Positions 7,890 to 15,881 of a stretch of 36,212 nucleotides of DNA are shown here, one piece after another. This DNA is from Nonomuraea deserti (GTDB lineage Bacteria; Actinomycetota; Actinomycetes; Streptosporangiales; Streptosporangiaceae), in assembly GCF_004348685.1 (NCBI RefSeq), contig NZ_SMKO01000092.1, positions 1 to 36,212 on the forward strand. The letters are read 5' to 3'. The notes under the pieces are model-generated. The model did no database searches. It saw only the letters and a program-made list of their open reading frames with translations, and was not told the origin of the DNA. The position numbers and the translations under genes were made by a program. Every line of letters starts with the position of its first letter. The stretch's first letter is position 1.

Positions 7890-8540
7890 CTAGCACGAGG
7901 AGGCGATTACGGTTTTCGGATCACATTGCGAAACCGGTATGTACTTGCCATCAAGCGGCGCCCTGACCTCCCGGTCGCCGAGCCGCTTGCCGAGCGTGAA
8001 TATCTTGGACTCGACCTTTTTGCGCGGAGCGGAGCAGGGAGAGGACGGACTAGCCAGGCTGCTCTTCTCGACAACGTGGATGTCCACTGCATCCTTCGAC
8101 TCATCGATGGACGCTTTGACCAAGGTGGCGCACTCGTGGATCTGCCAGACGATCCGAAATTCTTTGGAGTTGGGTATACGCCAGTAGCCCACGATGTAGC
8201 CGTGACCCACACGGGATGAGGCCAAGAGATCATGTGGCTCCCGAAACCGCTTGAGTTCCTGCTCCTCCGCGTGTCGCCGCTCCGCCGCGCGTTGCTCGGC
8301 GATCTGCTGTCGCTGGTTGACTTCGGCTGACTTGGAAACGACAGATGCGATGGCCATCGAGACAAAGACGATGAGTCCTATGACTCCCATTATCCGGTAC
8401 GCCGCGAAGGCCGCCTCGCTCGGCTCGTTGGCTTCCGGGTTCTTGTACTCCCAACTAGATAAATCCCATATGACTCGAGGACGGATGGCCACGGCCAAGC
8501 ATGCAAGTATCAACAGGATGAGAAACCAGAGAGGGATCAT
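7890..8540 (-). CDS. Membrane protein with DUF6199-like N-terminal domain
   Basis: A 216-residue product from ATG 8540 (GGAAG three bases upstream). It opens with helix 1 (MIPLWFLILLILACLAVAI), then the motif WEYKNPEANEPSEAAFAAYR, then helix 2 (IMGVIGLIVFVSMAIASVV). The two-helix hairpin with Y-K-N-P-E-A-N-E-P-S between is the signature of DUF6199-type small membrane proteins of actinobacteria. A charged coiled-coil linker follows (RQQIAEQRAAERRHAEEQE) and then about 110 residues of a likely extracytoplasmic domain with three Cys (HECATL, SPCSAP, SQCDPK). The C-terminal domain is not recognised. Function unknown. It appears intact although it lies among pseudogenes. Confidence 0.8.
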   Translation of the reverse strand: MIPLWFLILLILACLAVAIRPRVIWDLSSWEYKNPEANEPSEAAFAAYRIMGVIGLIVFVSMAIASVVSKSAEVNQRQQIAEQRAAERRHAEEQELKRFREPHDLLASSRVGHGYIVGYWRIPNSKEFRIVWQIHECATLVKASIDESKDAVDIHVVEKSSLASPSSPCSAPRKKVESKIFTLGKRLGDREVRAPLDGKYIPVSQCDPKTVIASSC

Positions 8541-8723
8541 CGGCTTCCAGAAGTCAGTGGTGCGTCAACAGACCGCCTACGGTACTGAGTGCGGCGGGGG
8601 TGGCCGGTCCCAAACCGCCACGCTGGCCGTGGCTGTGCAGGCGACCAATTTCAGGACAGTGTATCACTGGGCGACATCATGGTTCTGATCAAGTTCAACG
8701 AACTTAGCCTAGACGAATTCATA

Positions 8724-8930
8724 TCACGCCGCGAGCCGGTTAACGAAGCATTCCTCTGGCACTTCCGATGGCGGATGGTGTCCAACCCAGAGTGAAGTCT
8801 CCGCCGGTTATAGGATCCCTCGATGAACTTGATCAACTCGTGCTGCACGCATGGCGAACGTCCGGTGACGCGCCATCTCCGTCCTCAGTCCCACCGAGGA
8901 ACGATTCCGCCTTCGCAAACGTTCCTTACG
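8724..8930 (-). pseudogene. IS3-family transposase (OrfB) C-terminal remnant
   Basis: Pieces in shifting minus-strand frames match the end of an IS3-type DDE integrase domain. AKAESF contains the catalytic Glu. It is followed by LRTEMARHRTFAMRAA, then HELIKFIEGSYNRRRLHSG, then HHPPSEVPEECFVNRLAA before a TGA (8726-8724). Joining them needs about three indels; for example, one G is missing near 8783 between RRRLHSGL and HHPPSEV. The 5' two thirds of the gene is absent, and the remnant stops within a few bases of the serpin stop codon. Not functional. No terminal repeats seen. Confidence 0.68.
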
Positions 8931-8944
8931 CCGCCACGAGTGCT

Positions 8945-10144
8945 TCAGTGGCTTGATTCCGCATGCGGTATTTCGGGTTCGGCGACCCAGCCGGCGGTCA
9001 GGATGAGGCGGCTGCGGCGGTCGACCGCGAGGAATCCGAAGGGATGACTGAAGTCGAGGTCGATGTGCCTGGCTCGGTGAGGAGGCGGTGGAGCCATTCC
9101 AGCGACGGCTGCGAAGCCGGTTATCGCGGCGGATTTGAAGCCGGTGGCTGAGAAGGTGGCGACGGCGTTCTGCTGGGCCTGCGTGATGGCGAGGGGCTCG
9201 GTGCTGATGCCGGGAAAGTTCCCGCGGCTTGTGTCGGTCACCGTTGCCAGGCCGAAGACCTCGGGCAGCTTCAGCAAGTCGTGCGTGGAGGTGATGGTGA
9301 AGCGCGGAACCGTGACGTTCAGTACGTCGTCAGGGGCGTGGTCGCGTACGTGGCGAACAGTCATCCCCGGGCCTGGGTTGCCCGCAGGCAGGAAGCTGGC
9401 CGGCGTGGTGGGATGACGTGCGGCCAGCACGTCCATGCCGGCGCTGAGGACGTGGCCGGGTTTCATCGAGTCGTCACCGAGAACGAGGTGGACGTCGATT
9501 CCACCTGTTCCCATGACGCGCAGCATCATGAGCGGGCCGGAGGGTGTGTCCGCGACTCTGGCGCGGTCGAGTATGTGGGTGCTGCGGCGTAGGACATGGA
9601 TCTCAGATCCGGCCCACGGGCCGACTTCAAACAGGTCGATGCCGTCGGTGAACGGGCGTAGCCACGTGGTGCGAACGGTCAACGCCATGGCCAGGACAAG
9701 GAGCACGTCGTCGGCCAGTTGGAGGGGCATGGCAGGGATGAGTCCACCGGTCTGCTCCTTGGTCCAGGTGTCGAGTCGGTACTGGTCCGCAGTGGGGTCT
9801 GAGGTGAGTTCGCCGTACATACCTGCGGGAAGCGTGGTGATCCAAGCCGGATGCAGTGGCAGGTCCGGCCGGGACCACAAGCCCAGCGCCGCCCGGATCG
9901 CTGTGGACCTGTCCATGATCGACAGTACGTTCCGGGCCGCCTGGGACGCGGTTGCGGCGTCCGTCCCAATGGCCTCCTGCAGTTCCTTGCGGCCCTGTCC
10001 TTCGGCGACCGATGCCAGGTGCGCCAACAGAGGCCAGGCGCCTGCGCCGGCCATCACGACCGATCCGCCCGGCCAGGTTTGCACCCATCGGGCGGTCAGC
10101 GCGTTCACTGCGGTCACCGAGTCGTGCTGGAGCTGCCGGTTCAT
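8945..10144 (-). CDS. Serpin-family protein (serine protease inhibitor fold)
   Basis: Start ATG 10144 gives 399 residues, the usual serpin size; no signal peptide is seen, so the protein is probably cytoplasmic. Family landmarks in order: an N-terminal helix region (SVVMAGAGAWPLLAHLASVA) matching the serpin SPxSi segment, ADDVLLVLAMALTVRTTWLRPF matching the breach/shutter strand, LNVTVPRFTITSTHDL (strand s6A/s2C region), and the C-terminal FSHPFGFLAVDRR followed by LILTAGWV (strands s4B/s5B). The reactive-loop hinge before it reads SATGFKSAAITGFAAVAG. Aligning its Gly to P15 puts Phe at P14 and Lys at P13, where inhibitory serpins have small residues, so inhibitory activity is uncertain. Nothing in the neighbourhood suggests a target protease; both flanks are IS debris. 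Confidence 0.75.
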   Translation of the reverse strand: MNRQLQHDSVTAVNALTARWVQTWPGGSVVMAGAGAWPLLAHLASVAEGQGRKELQEAIGTDAATASQAARNVLSIMDRSTAIRAALGLWSRPDLPLHPAWITTLPAGMYGELTSDPTADQYRLDTWTKEQTGGLIPAMPLQLADDVLLVLAMALTVRTTWLRPFTDGIDLFEVGPWAGSEIHVLRRSTHILDRARVADTPSGPLMMLRVMGTGGIDVHLVLGDDSMKPGHVLSAGMDVLAARHPTTPASFLPAGNPGPGMTVRHVRDHAPDDVLNVTVPRFTITSTHDLLKLPEVFGLATVTDTSRGNFPGISTEPLAITQAQQNAVATFSATGFKSAAITGFAAVAGMAPPPPHRARHIDLDFSHPFGFLAVDRRSRLILTAGWVAEPEIPHAESSH

Positions 10145-10295
10145 GCGGGTGACCGTACAAGAGCCGCACGTCCTGGGCGGAGACATTCCTGTAAATCCTC
10201 GCCTTGGCCGACAAGACCGTCCGTAAGTTCCGGCTCGCGGCCACGGGACGAGTCGGTCAACGGGCATCGCAAGAGCGTGCGCTCCGTCGACCGGC

Positions 10296-10800
10296 ATGGA
10301 GCCTACTTGCACCGCCGCAGAAACAAGGGCACGACGACGCCCGGCTCCATGCCACGATGCGATCGTCGTCCCCGGCAGCCGGTGCCGGGCGGCGCCCGCC
10401 GCGCGCAGGCCACGGCGATGCGAAAGTGGCTGTGCGGCTCGATCGTCGCCGGCCCCGGCCGGTGATCGCCAAGGTCTTCGACCACGCCGAAGCCCGTGAT
10501 CCCGGCCATGCCCGTCCCTGGGTCATGTTCGTCGACGGAGCCCGCCACCAGCTCGATCTGATCACCTGCGAAGCTGCCCCCGCGGCGTCGTCATCGACTT
10601 CGGTCACGCGTTGGAGAGATTATGGCCTGCCGCCTGGAGCGTGCATCCTCACGCGGCACCGGCCGCTGAGGAGTGGGTAACCGGTCATGATCTGCCCTGC
10701 TGGCCGGGCACACCGGCAACCTCATCACCACGCTGCCCGACCAGGCCGCCATCACGGCCGCCCACCGCCGCGAGGGCGCCAACCAAGTAGCGCAAAGCAG
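10296..10800 (+). pseudogene. ISKra4-family transposase remnant, several frameshifts
   Basis: Four plus-strand segments in different frames line up with an ISKra4-type transposase. They are ATAMRKWLCGSIVAGPGR; VIAKVFDHAEARDPGHARPW followed by VMFVDGARHQLDLI; VVIDFGHALERLWPAAWSVH followed by PAAEEWV; and LLAGHTGNLITTLPDQAA. The D-G-A/N-x-H-Q and V-x-D-F/L-x-H-x-L-E motifs belong to the catalytic region. Frame changes occur near 10463, 10585 and 10690. The C-terminal part normally following (IATGVIEGACRHL-type) is missing, so the gene is both frameshifted and truncated. Assigned from remembered family motifs, not a search. Confidence 0.65.
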
Positions 10801-10844
10801 CGTCCCACATACCGTTCGTGTTTACGCGGAGCCGGAGAGGACGC

Positions 10845-11226
10845 CATGTCCAGCGAAGCCAAGTCAGGTAACCAGAGTGGGGCATGGGGCTGCCTCGCCG
10901 TAATCGCCTTTGTTCTCGTCGGCTGCAACGCCCTCTTCGCCGGCAACGACCACGACATCACCGCCAATTCCTTACTGCATCTGCATGAGGCTGAAGATCT
11001 GGTGAGCTGCTTCCGGTCGGTTCGAAGACATCTGGCACCTGGAGCGTGGTTCGTCTTCGACGTGTTCAACCCGAGCGTGCGCCTGCTTGCCGAAGCCAAT
11101 GGCGTGCGGCGCACCTGGGAATCGTTGTCGTTCATGGATTCTGACCGTGGCAACGTCAGTGTCGATGTCGCTGGGTCTACGATGCGCCCGCGCAAGTTCA
11201 CGCGGGACGTGGTATCTCTCGACTGA
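10845..11226 (+). CDS. Chimeric frame: small membrane/lipoprotein start fused to methyltransferase piece
   Basis: ATG 10845, preceded by GGAGAGG, opens SSEAKSGNQSGAWG and then a hydrophobic segment CLAVIAFVLVGCNALFAG (possible lipobox VGC). Without a frame break it passes at about 10966 into NSLLHLHEAEDLVSCFRSV, then HLAPGAWFVFDVFNPSVRLL, which is the middle of a class I SAM-dependent methyltransferase. It ends at TGA 11224-11226. The first part looks like a short secreted or membrane peptide whose 3' end is gone. The second lacks the N-terminal SAM-binding motif I. A deletion that joined two genes in frame best explains it. Whether the fusion is expressed or useful is unknown. Confidence 0.5.
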
Positions 11227-11353
11227 CTCTGAGCTCGATTCGTCGCCGCACCGCTCGACATCAGGAGCATCTTCCCGCAGGAGCTGCGGTGCCTTCGCCG
11301 GCCTTTCTCCGCAGAAGCAGATCGTCCGGCTCGCCGTCGCGATCATGCTGTGA
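10966..11353 (+). pseudogene. Class I SAM-dependent methyltransferase, C-terminal remnant
   Basis: Starts in frame with the chimeric gene at NSLLHLHEAEDLV and continues through FVFDVFNPSVRLLAEANGV and SFMDSDRGNVSVDV. After about 11175 the family-like sequence moves through other frames: VYDAPAQV, then RGTWYLSTDSELD, then APLDIRSIFPQELRCL, reaching a TGA near 11353. At least three indels are needed. The 5' half, with the glycine-rich SAM-binding loop, is missing. The enzyme is dead; substrate class cannot be stated. Confidence 0.6.
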
Positions 11354-11385
11354 CTAGGCCTCTCGCCGCGGAGCCTGAAAAGGGT

Positions 11386-11601
11386 TCAGTGGGGGTCGCT
11401 CCAGAGCGTGTACCACGGACCCCACAGGCGCGATGTGTCGCCCGGCCTTCTGTCAGGGCTCCATATGTATGCGCGGTGACTGTTGCTGAGGGCGAAGACC
11501 ACCGTGTCGCCGTCCCAGTAGACCGTATCGAACGTGAGGACGCCGATCGTCTGGCGCCCGAGCACCTCGTCTCTTCTCAACGTGCGGGCGACGGCTTCCA
11601 T
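11386..11601 (-). CDS. Hypothetical protein, 71 residues, possibly a fragment
   Basis: Minus-strand frame from ATG 11601 reading EAVARTLRRDEVLGRQTIGV, then LTFDTVYWDGDTVVFALSNS and HRAYIWSPDRR, ending WYTLWSDPH. The composition (aromatics, alternating hydrophobic residues) suggests a beta-rich folded domain rather than a shadow frame. No ribosome binding site is evident and the start abuts the plus-strand membrane protein gene, so it may be the 3' remains of a longer gene. No family recognised. Confidence 0.4.
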   Translation of the reverse strand: MEAVARTLRRDEVLGRQTIGVLTFDTVYWDGDTVVFALSNSHRAYIWSPDRRPGDTSRLWGPWYTLWSDPH

Positions 11602-11663
11602 TGTCCGCGCACGCGGTGCTGACGCGGCCCGTCGCGGGTGCGTGGCCGGGCGGCAACCCGTTC

Positions 11664-12113
11664 ATGTGGGAGTTCGTCTACTGGCGCGCGCTCGCACGTG
11701 ACGGGTTGGCCGCTCGGCTGCTCGGTCTCGTGGTGCCGATCGTGTGCGGCGCTCTCAGCGCGGCCTGCCGGTTCGTGTACGACGACCTCGACCTAGTTGT
11801 GCTCGTCGTCCTGCTGATGGCCGGGCCTGGCATCTTACTCGCGCCCTCGTACCTCGCGAGTTTTCTGCTGCGGCGCCCGTACTGGCAGCCAGGTGTCGTG
11901 AGTCTGATATTGCTGGGCTTCGCGGTGGGCTTTCCCCTGATGTTCCTTGCCCAGACGCTCACCAAAGACCTGCCGCGCAACTCAGCCGCGGCACTGCTGC
12001 TCGACTGGGCCACGGTGCAAGGGTTGTTCATCGCGCTCGGCCCGGTCGCCGCAGCCGTGCTCTGGCTTCCCATAGGCGTGGTCCTCTTCCGGCGGTCGCG
12101 CAGCAACAGGTGA
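11664..12113 (+). CDS. Four-helix membrane protein, unknown function
   Basis: The product has about four membrane helices: LLGLVVPIVCGALSAACRFV, LDLVVLVVLLMAGPGILLA, PGVVSLILLGFAVGFPLMFL and GLFIALGPVAAAVLWLPIGV, with a basic C-terminus (RRSRSNR). The frame is open upstream, with possible TTG 11601 and GTG 11616 starts. ATG 11664 is chosen because it avoids overlap with the minus-strand frame, but none has a good ribosome binding site. No family recognised. It lies alone in the decayed region and looks intact. Confidence 0.55.
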   Translation: MWEFVYWRALARDGLAARLLGLVVPIVCGALSAACRFVYDDLDLVVLVVLLMAGPGILLAPSYLASFLLRRPYWQPGVVSLILLGFAVGFPLMFLAQTLTKDLPRNSAAALLLDWATVQGLFIALGPVAAAVLWLPIGVVLFRRSRSNR

Positions 12114-12229
12114 CACAGCAGAACTTCCCGCAGCCTGCCCAGCCGGTGGACGCGGATATGCGGTGCGCGACAACTCCTCCGGGCGTCTAAAGGAGTGAGC
12201 AGGCAGAACTCAGGCAGGCTCGTCCGAGG

Positions 12230-12440
12230 GTGGCAACGCCTACCGCGCGCACTTGTGGGGTCGCCGTTCTGCCGGTTGTCGTGGACAGCGGGGAGCGGTA
12301 CGCCTACAAGTTCCCTCGACAGCAGGTGGATCTGGTCAGGCGGCGGTTGCCGTGCGGTGATGACGGCATCGAGGTTGTCGGACGCTGCATGCGGCGGTGG
12401 AGCGCCGCAGCCGAGCGATCGGGTTCCCGCTTGCCAAGCA
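12230..12440 (+). pseudogene. ERCC4-domain nuclease, internal fragment
   Basis: From 12230 the plus strand reads ATPTARTCGVAVLP, then VVVDSGERYAYKFPRQQVDL and VRRRLPCGDDGIEVVG. This matches the start of the ERCC4 (XPF-type) nuclease domain of an actinobacterial family: V-D-S-x-E-R, then R-x-L-P-x-G-D. After about 12385 the frame shifts by one and reads LHAAVERRSRAI, equivalent to the catalytic V-E-R-K-S motif. Both the N-terminal region and the rest of the nuclease domain are missing. A dead fragment; the original would have cut branched DNA. Confidence 0.6.
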
Positions 12441-12464
12441 TGAGCCATTTCATCCGCTCATATC

Positions 12465-13301
12465 ATGACATTCATGGCAAATGACCATCGCCGTACGGAG
12501 CTACGTGACTTCCTGCGGTCGCGACGCGCCCGGCTGGCTCCAGCCGACGTGGGGATGCCGGAGGCGGGCCGACGCCGCACTCCCGGCCTGCGCCGAGAGG
12601 AGGTCGCGGTGCTGGCTGGGGTCGGGGTGTCCTGGTACACCTGGCTTGAGCAGGGCCGCGACATCACCGTCTCCAGCGAGGTGCTTGACGCGATCAGCGG
12701 GGCGCTGCGGCTGGACGAGGCCGAACGACGGCATCTGTACCTGCTGGCCGGCCTGAACCCCCCGCCAGGCACCGCGGCGGCGGCCGAATCGGTGACGGAA
12801 GAACTGCGACGTGTGATCGACGCCTGGTCGCCTCGTCCGGCCTACATCATGGACAGGCACTGGAACTTCGTGGCCGTCAACGATGCCGCCCGCGCGGTCT
12901 TCGGGTACGGCCGGACCGACCACAACTGCCTGGTCGCCTACTTCACCAACGAACGCTTCCGCGCCATGAGCCTGGACTGGGCACAGCACGCCGCCGACGT
13001 GGCGGGCAGATTCCGCGCGGACGCCGCGCAGTACCCCGACGACCCGGAGTTCGAACGCATCGCTTGCGAACTCGTCGCGGCCAGTCCCGAGTTCACCGAC
13101 ATCTGGGCCCGGCATGACGTCACTGCCGGCAACTCCGCGGTCAAGTCGATCCGCCACCCGGACGCCGGCGACCTCTGCTTCGAAGCCCTGAAGATGCCGC
13201 TGGACGACCACCCCGGTCTGCACCTCGTGCTGCACAATCCGCGACCCGGCACCGGAACCGAGAGCAGGCTCGCCAAGCTGGTGGTGCCAGACCCACGATA
13301 A
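12465..13301 (+). CDS. XRE-family regulator with MmyB-like ligand-binding domain
   Basis: 278 residues. The helix-turn-helix (about residues 36-75) includes RTPGLRREEVAVLAGVGVSW and YTWLEQGRDITVSSEVLDAI, the pattern of actinobacterial MmyB-type regulators. The C-terminal MmyB ligand-binding domain (about 105-265) includes PAYIMDRHWNFVAVNDAA. This class often controls a neighbouring oxidoreductase; here the zinc-type oxidoreductase follows 44 bp downstream on the same strand. Starts at ATG 12465 or ATG 12474; neither has a ribosome binding site, so a leaderless message is possible. Ligand unknown. Confidence 0.9.
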   Translation: MTFMANDHRRTELRDFLRSRRARLAPADVGMPEAGRRRTPGLRREEVAVLAGVGVSWYTWLEQGRDITVSSEVLDAISGALRLDEAERRHLYLLAGLNPPPGTAAAAESVTEELRRVIDAWSPRPAYIMDRHWNFVAVNDAARAVFGYGRTDHNCLVAYFTNERFRAMSLDWAQHAADVAGRFRADAAQYPDDPEFERIACELVAASPEFTDIWARHDVTAGNSAVKSIRHPDAGDLCFEALKMPLDDHPGLHLVLHNPRPGTGTESRLAKLVVPDPR

Positions 13302-13345
13302 CCGGAGTCTGGGTATCTGCCCTGGCAGGCGGCACGATCGTGGGT

Positions 13346-14296
13346 ATGAGAGCTATCACGATCCCCGAGTTCGGCGGTGCGGACGTCCTTCTGGCCGCTG
13401 AGGTGAAGATTCCCGAGCCCGGTCCCGGCCAGGTTGCCATCGACGTCGCCTACGCGGGTGCTAACTTCGCCGAGATCCTCTACCGGCAGGGCCTTGCGGC
13501 GGTGCCGCTCCCCTTCGTCCCCGGCATCGAGGTCTCCGGCCGCATCCGCGCCCTCGGCCCCGGCGTGACAGGCCTGCGCGTCGGCCAGCCCGTGGCGGCA
13601 CTGACCATCGTCGACAGCGGCGGCTACGCCGAGGTCGTCACCACCTCGGCGGAACTGGTCGCCCCGCTCGACGGTTTCGACCTCGGCCTGAACGTCGCCG
13701 CGGCGATCCCGTCCAACAGCACTACCGCCTTCCTCGTGCTGGACAGGGTGGCCCGCATCGCCCCAGGGGAAAGCGTTCTGGCGCACGCCGCGGCCGGCGG
13801 AGTGGGCAGCCAACTCGGCCAGGCCGCCAGACTGCTCGGCGCGGGCCGCGTGGTCGGCGCGGTCGGCAACACCACCAAGATCGAGATTGCCAAGAGCTTC
13901 GGCTACCAGGAGGTGGTGCTCCGCGATCAGCATCCCTCCGGCTTCGACATCGTGGTGGACATGGTGGGCGGTACGGCACGCCGTACCGGACTCGATGCCC
14001 TCAACCCGATGGGCCGCCTGATCGTCATGGGCAACGCCAGCGGCGCCGACGATGTCGGCATCTCGGCCAACGAGCTGTGGCTCTCCAACAAGACCGTGTC
14101 GGGGTTCAACCTGGCTGCTTTCTCCGCCGCCTTCCCCGAGGAGGCAGGCCGAGCGCTGCGCCGAGCCGTCGCCGCCGTGGCGGCAGGCGACCTGCGGCTG
14201 CGCGTGGAGGAGCTGACGCTGGAGCAGGCCGCCGAGGCGCACAGGCGCATCGAATCCGGCACGACCACGGGCAAGCTCGTCCTCAAGGTCGCCTGA
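13346..14296 (+). CDS. NADPH:quinone oxidoreductase-like MDR protein
   Basis: 316 residues from ATG 13346. It has the GroES-like N-terminal half (PGQVAIDVAYAGANFAEILY, PFVPGIEVSGRIRALGPGV) and a Rossmann half with the AAAGGVGSQLGQAARLLGA nucleotide-binding loop and IVVDMVGG. There are no zinc-binding Cys or His in the usual places, so this is the zinc-free quinone oxidoreductase branch (QOR/CrtA-like), reducing small carbonyls or quinones with NADPH in the cytoplasm. It lies just downstream of an XRE/MmyB-type regulator on the same strand and may be controlled by it. It has a normal length and looks intact. Confidence 0.9.
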   Translation: MRAITIPEFGGADVLLAAEVKIPEPGPGQVAIDVAYAGANFAEILYRQGLAAVPLPFVPGIEVSGRIRALGPGVTGLRVGQPVAALTIVDSGGYAEVVTTSAELVAPLDGFDLGLNVAAAIPSNSTTAFLVLDRVARIAPGESVLAHAAAGGVGSQLGQAARLLGAGRVVGAVGNTTKIEIAKSFGYQEVVLRDQHPSGFDIVVDMVGGTARRTGLDALNPMGRLIVMGNASGADDVGISANELWLSNKTVSGFNLAAFSAAFPEEAGRALRRAVAAVAAGDLRLRVEELTLEQAAEAHRRIESGTTTGKLVLKVA

Positions 14297-14548
14297 TCGC
14301 ACCTGCGATGGACCTGGTCAGCTCGCGTAGTGGGAAGGCTTGCCCTCCCCCACTGCCGGCGCCGGCGGTATCCGTGGAGCGAACACGGAACCGAGCGCTC
14401 TCTCAGCGGAATGACACTGACTGTCAGAGGCCGAACAGCGGCCGACAAGCCGCCGTCCCGTCCACCCTCACCGCGGGCCGCCTCTCCTGAATCGGGTAAG
14501 CCGTAGGCGGTCGGATACGACGGCCTCGTCGCCGCGGGCGTCACGACG

Positions 14549-14785
14549 ATGCCGGAGCCCAGCACGGCCGATGTCCGTGCCTGGGCTCGCGAGAGCGGTC
14601 TTGAGGTGCCGGCGCTGGGGAGGGGGCGAGCGGCATCGACATGCCGGGCGATGTCATTCTTACCGGCGACTGGTGAGGACGGTCTTGGCATGGAGGATGA
14701 CGCTCGGTTTCACGCATGTATCAGCTTGATCAACGGCTATGTACGTCGCATGCCGAGCCGTCGTAGCGGGTTACGAGAGGCATAA
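14549..14785 (+). CDS. Lsr2 C-terminal-domain-like small protein, probably a fragment
   Basis: ATG 14549 opens PEPSTADVRAWARESGLEV and then PALGRGRAA. This matches the DNA-binding C-terminal domain of Lsr2 (x-x-x-R-x-W-A-R-x-x-G-x-x-V-x-x-x-G-R), which binds AT-rich minor grooves. The following residues do not match the usual ending (AEVxEAY), and another frame shows no better ending, so the tail (to residue 78) is probably out of frame. The N-terminal dimerisation domain of Lsr2 is absent. It could be a pseudogene or a stand-alone domain. No clear ribosome binding site. Region 14297-14548 upstream shows no gene. Confidence 0.4.
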   Translation: MPEPSTADVRAWARESGLEVPALGRGRAASTCRAMSFLPATGEDGLGMEDDARFHACISLINGYVRRMPSRRSGLREA

Positions 14786-14965
14786 GGGCTCAGAATTGGG
14801 GGCCTGAACTGGGAAAACACTGCCAAGATCATCCCGATTATGTCCCCTGATCATGGTCCTACGGCTGCGTTCGGGCGCTCCTGGCTGCCTATCAAGGTCC
14901 ACCAAGCAAAGAACCTGCGGCCATGAAACCGCAGGTCACAGGTCGAAACGCCTGATCGAGATGCG

Positions 14966-15038
14966 TGCCCCCGGCAGGATTCGAACCTGCGGCACCCGCT
15001 TTAGGAGAGCGGTGCTCTATCCCCTGAGCTACGGAGGC
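14966..15038 (-). tRNA. tRNA-Arg (anticodon CCT)
   Basis: Reading the minus strand from 15038, the acceptor stem GCCTCCG pairs with CGGGGGC (one G-T pair). The anticodon stem-loop is GCTCTCCTAAAGC with CCT in the loop, and the T-arm contains GGTTCGAATCC. 73 bases, discriminator A at 14966, no encoded CCA. It reads the AGG codon. It marks the border between the decayed region and the intact core. Confidence 0.95.
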
Positions 15039-15188
15039 GGACCCTGGTAAGCCTAGCGAAAGTCTGGCACTGCGTGTGACGTGGAGCCGGGGTGAGTTTG
15101 GTTGGGTTGGTTATGGGAGTTCTGAGCTGCGGTAAAGGCATGGCAAGTGATCGGATTGTGCCTCGGCAAGCGTGGATAGCGTCTGCCT

Positions 15189-15665
15189 GTGACCAGGAGG
15201 AGATGCGCGCGAGCCCGTCGGCGGCCTGTTGTGTTGTTCGGGGCGTTGCTGGCGCCGGGGATCCTTGCCGGTGGGCTGCTGGCGGGGGAGATGAAGGGCT
15301 TCGAGCGGGACGTACGGGTGGCCGGTGCCGGGCACGGGAGCGGGATGGCGGTGTTGGCGCCGGTGCGGTTGCCTGCCCCGGCGCATCCGGATCGGGTGTA
15401 CGAGGGCGTGGTGCCGGCGCCGGTTCGGGAGGATCCTGTGCCGGTTCGGCCGGTTCCGGTTGTCTCCACGTCCGGGGATGAGGGTGGGCCGGAGCCCGAG
15501 TCCGAGCGGGTGGTGGCGGAGGAGCCTGTGACGCCGGCGCCGACGCGGACGGAGGCGTCGTGTCCGGGGGAGTGGGCGGACACCTGGTTGTGGGAGTTGT
15601 GCCGGGCGCGGCAGCAGGCGGTGGATTCGGAGGCGGGCGGCGGGGATTTGCTGCCGGGGATCTGA
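15189..15665 (+). CDS. Secreted or membrane-anchored Pro-rich protein, unknown
   Basis: GTG 15189 gives 158 residues: a basic N-terminus with many Arg, a hydrophobic segment (PVVLFGALLAPGILAGGLLA) acting as signal or anchor, and a Pro/Val/Glu-rich low-complexity linker. A compact C-terminal motif with two Cys follows (CPGEWADTWLWELCRARQQ), likely disulfide-linked outside the membrane. The C-terminal motif looks conserved rather than random, but I do not know the family. It sits between tRNA-Arg and the carboxypeptidase gene and is probably a wall-associated protein. Function not assigned. Confidence 0.6.
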   Translation: MTRRRCARARRRPVVLFGALLAPGILAGGLLAGEMKGFERDVRVAGAGHGSGMAVLAPVRLPAPAHPDRVYEGVVPAPVREDPVPVRPVPVVSTSGDEGGPEPESERVVAEEPVTPAPTRTEASCPGEWADTWLWELCRARQQAVDSEAGGGDLLPGI

Positions 15666-15881
15666 ACCGTGGCCCGGTGGGCGGCGTACCCGTTGGTAGG
15701 GCGTGCTGAGGGCTCCTGGGTGTTGGTGGCGTTCGGGATGCGGCGTGTTGTGGGGGTTGACAGTACAGAGTGGGTTTTTTGTCTCATAACAGCTCTTCGG
15801 AGTTCGCTCCGGACTCTCTGGGGGCTGTAGTAACGTGCGTGCCTGACCCCGGTAACGAGTTTGCAAACGGAGGAGTCGAAC

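Noticed and set aside
12938..14302. A 454-codon minus-strand frame opposite the oxidoreductase
   Set aside because: It is the mirror of two genes with clear families and has no motif of its own.
15757..15880. Possible riboswitch (c-di-AMP type) before the carboxypeptidase gene
   Set aside because: Wall hydrolase genes of actinobacteria often have one, but the conserved core of that class could not be found in the 120-base leader.
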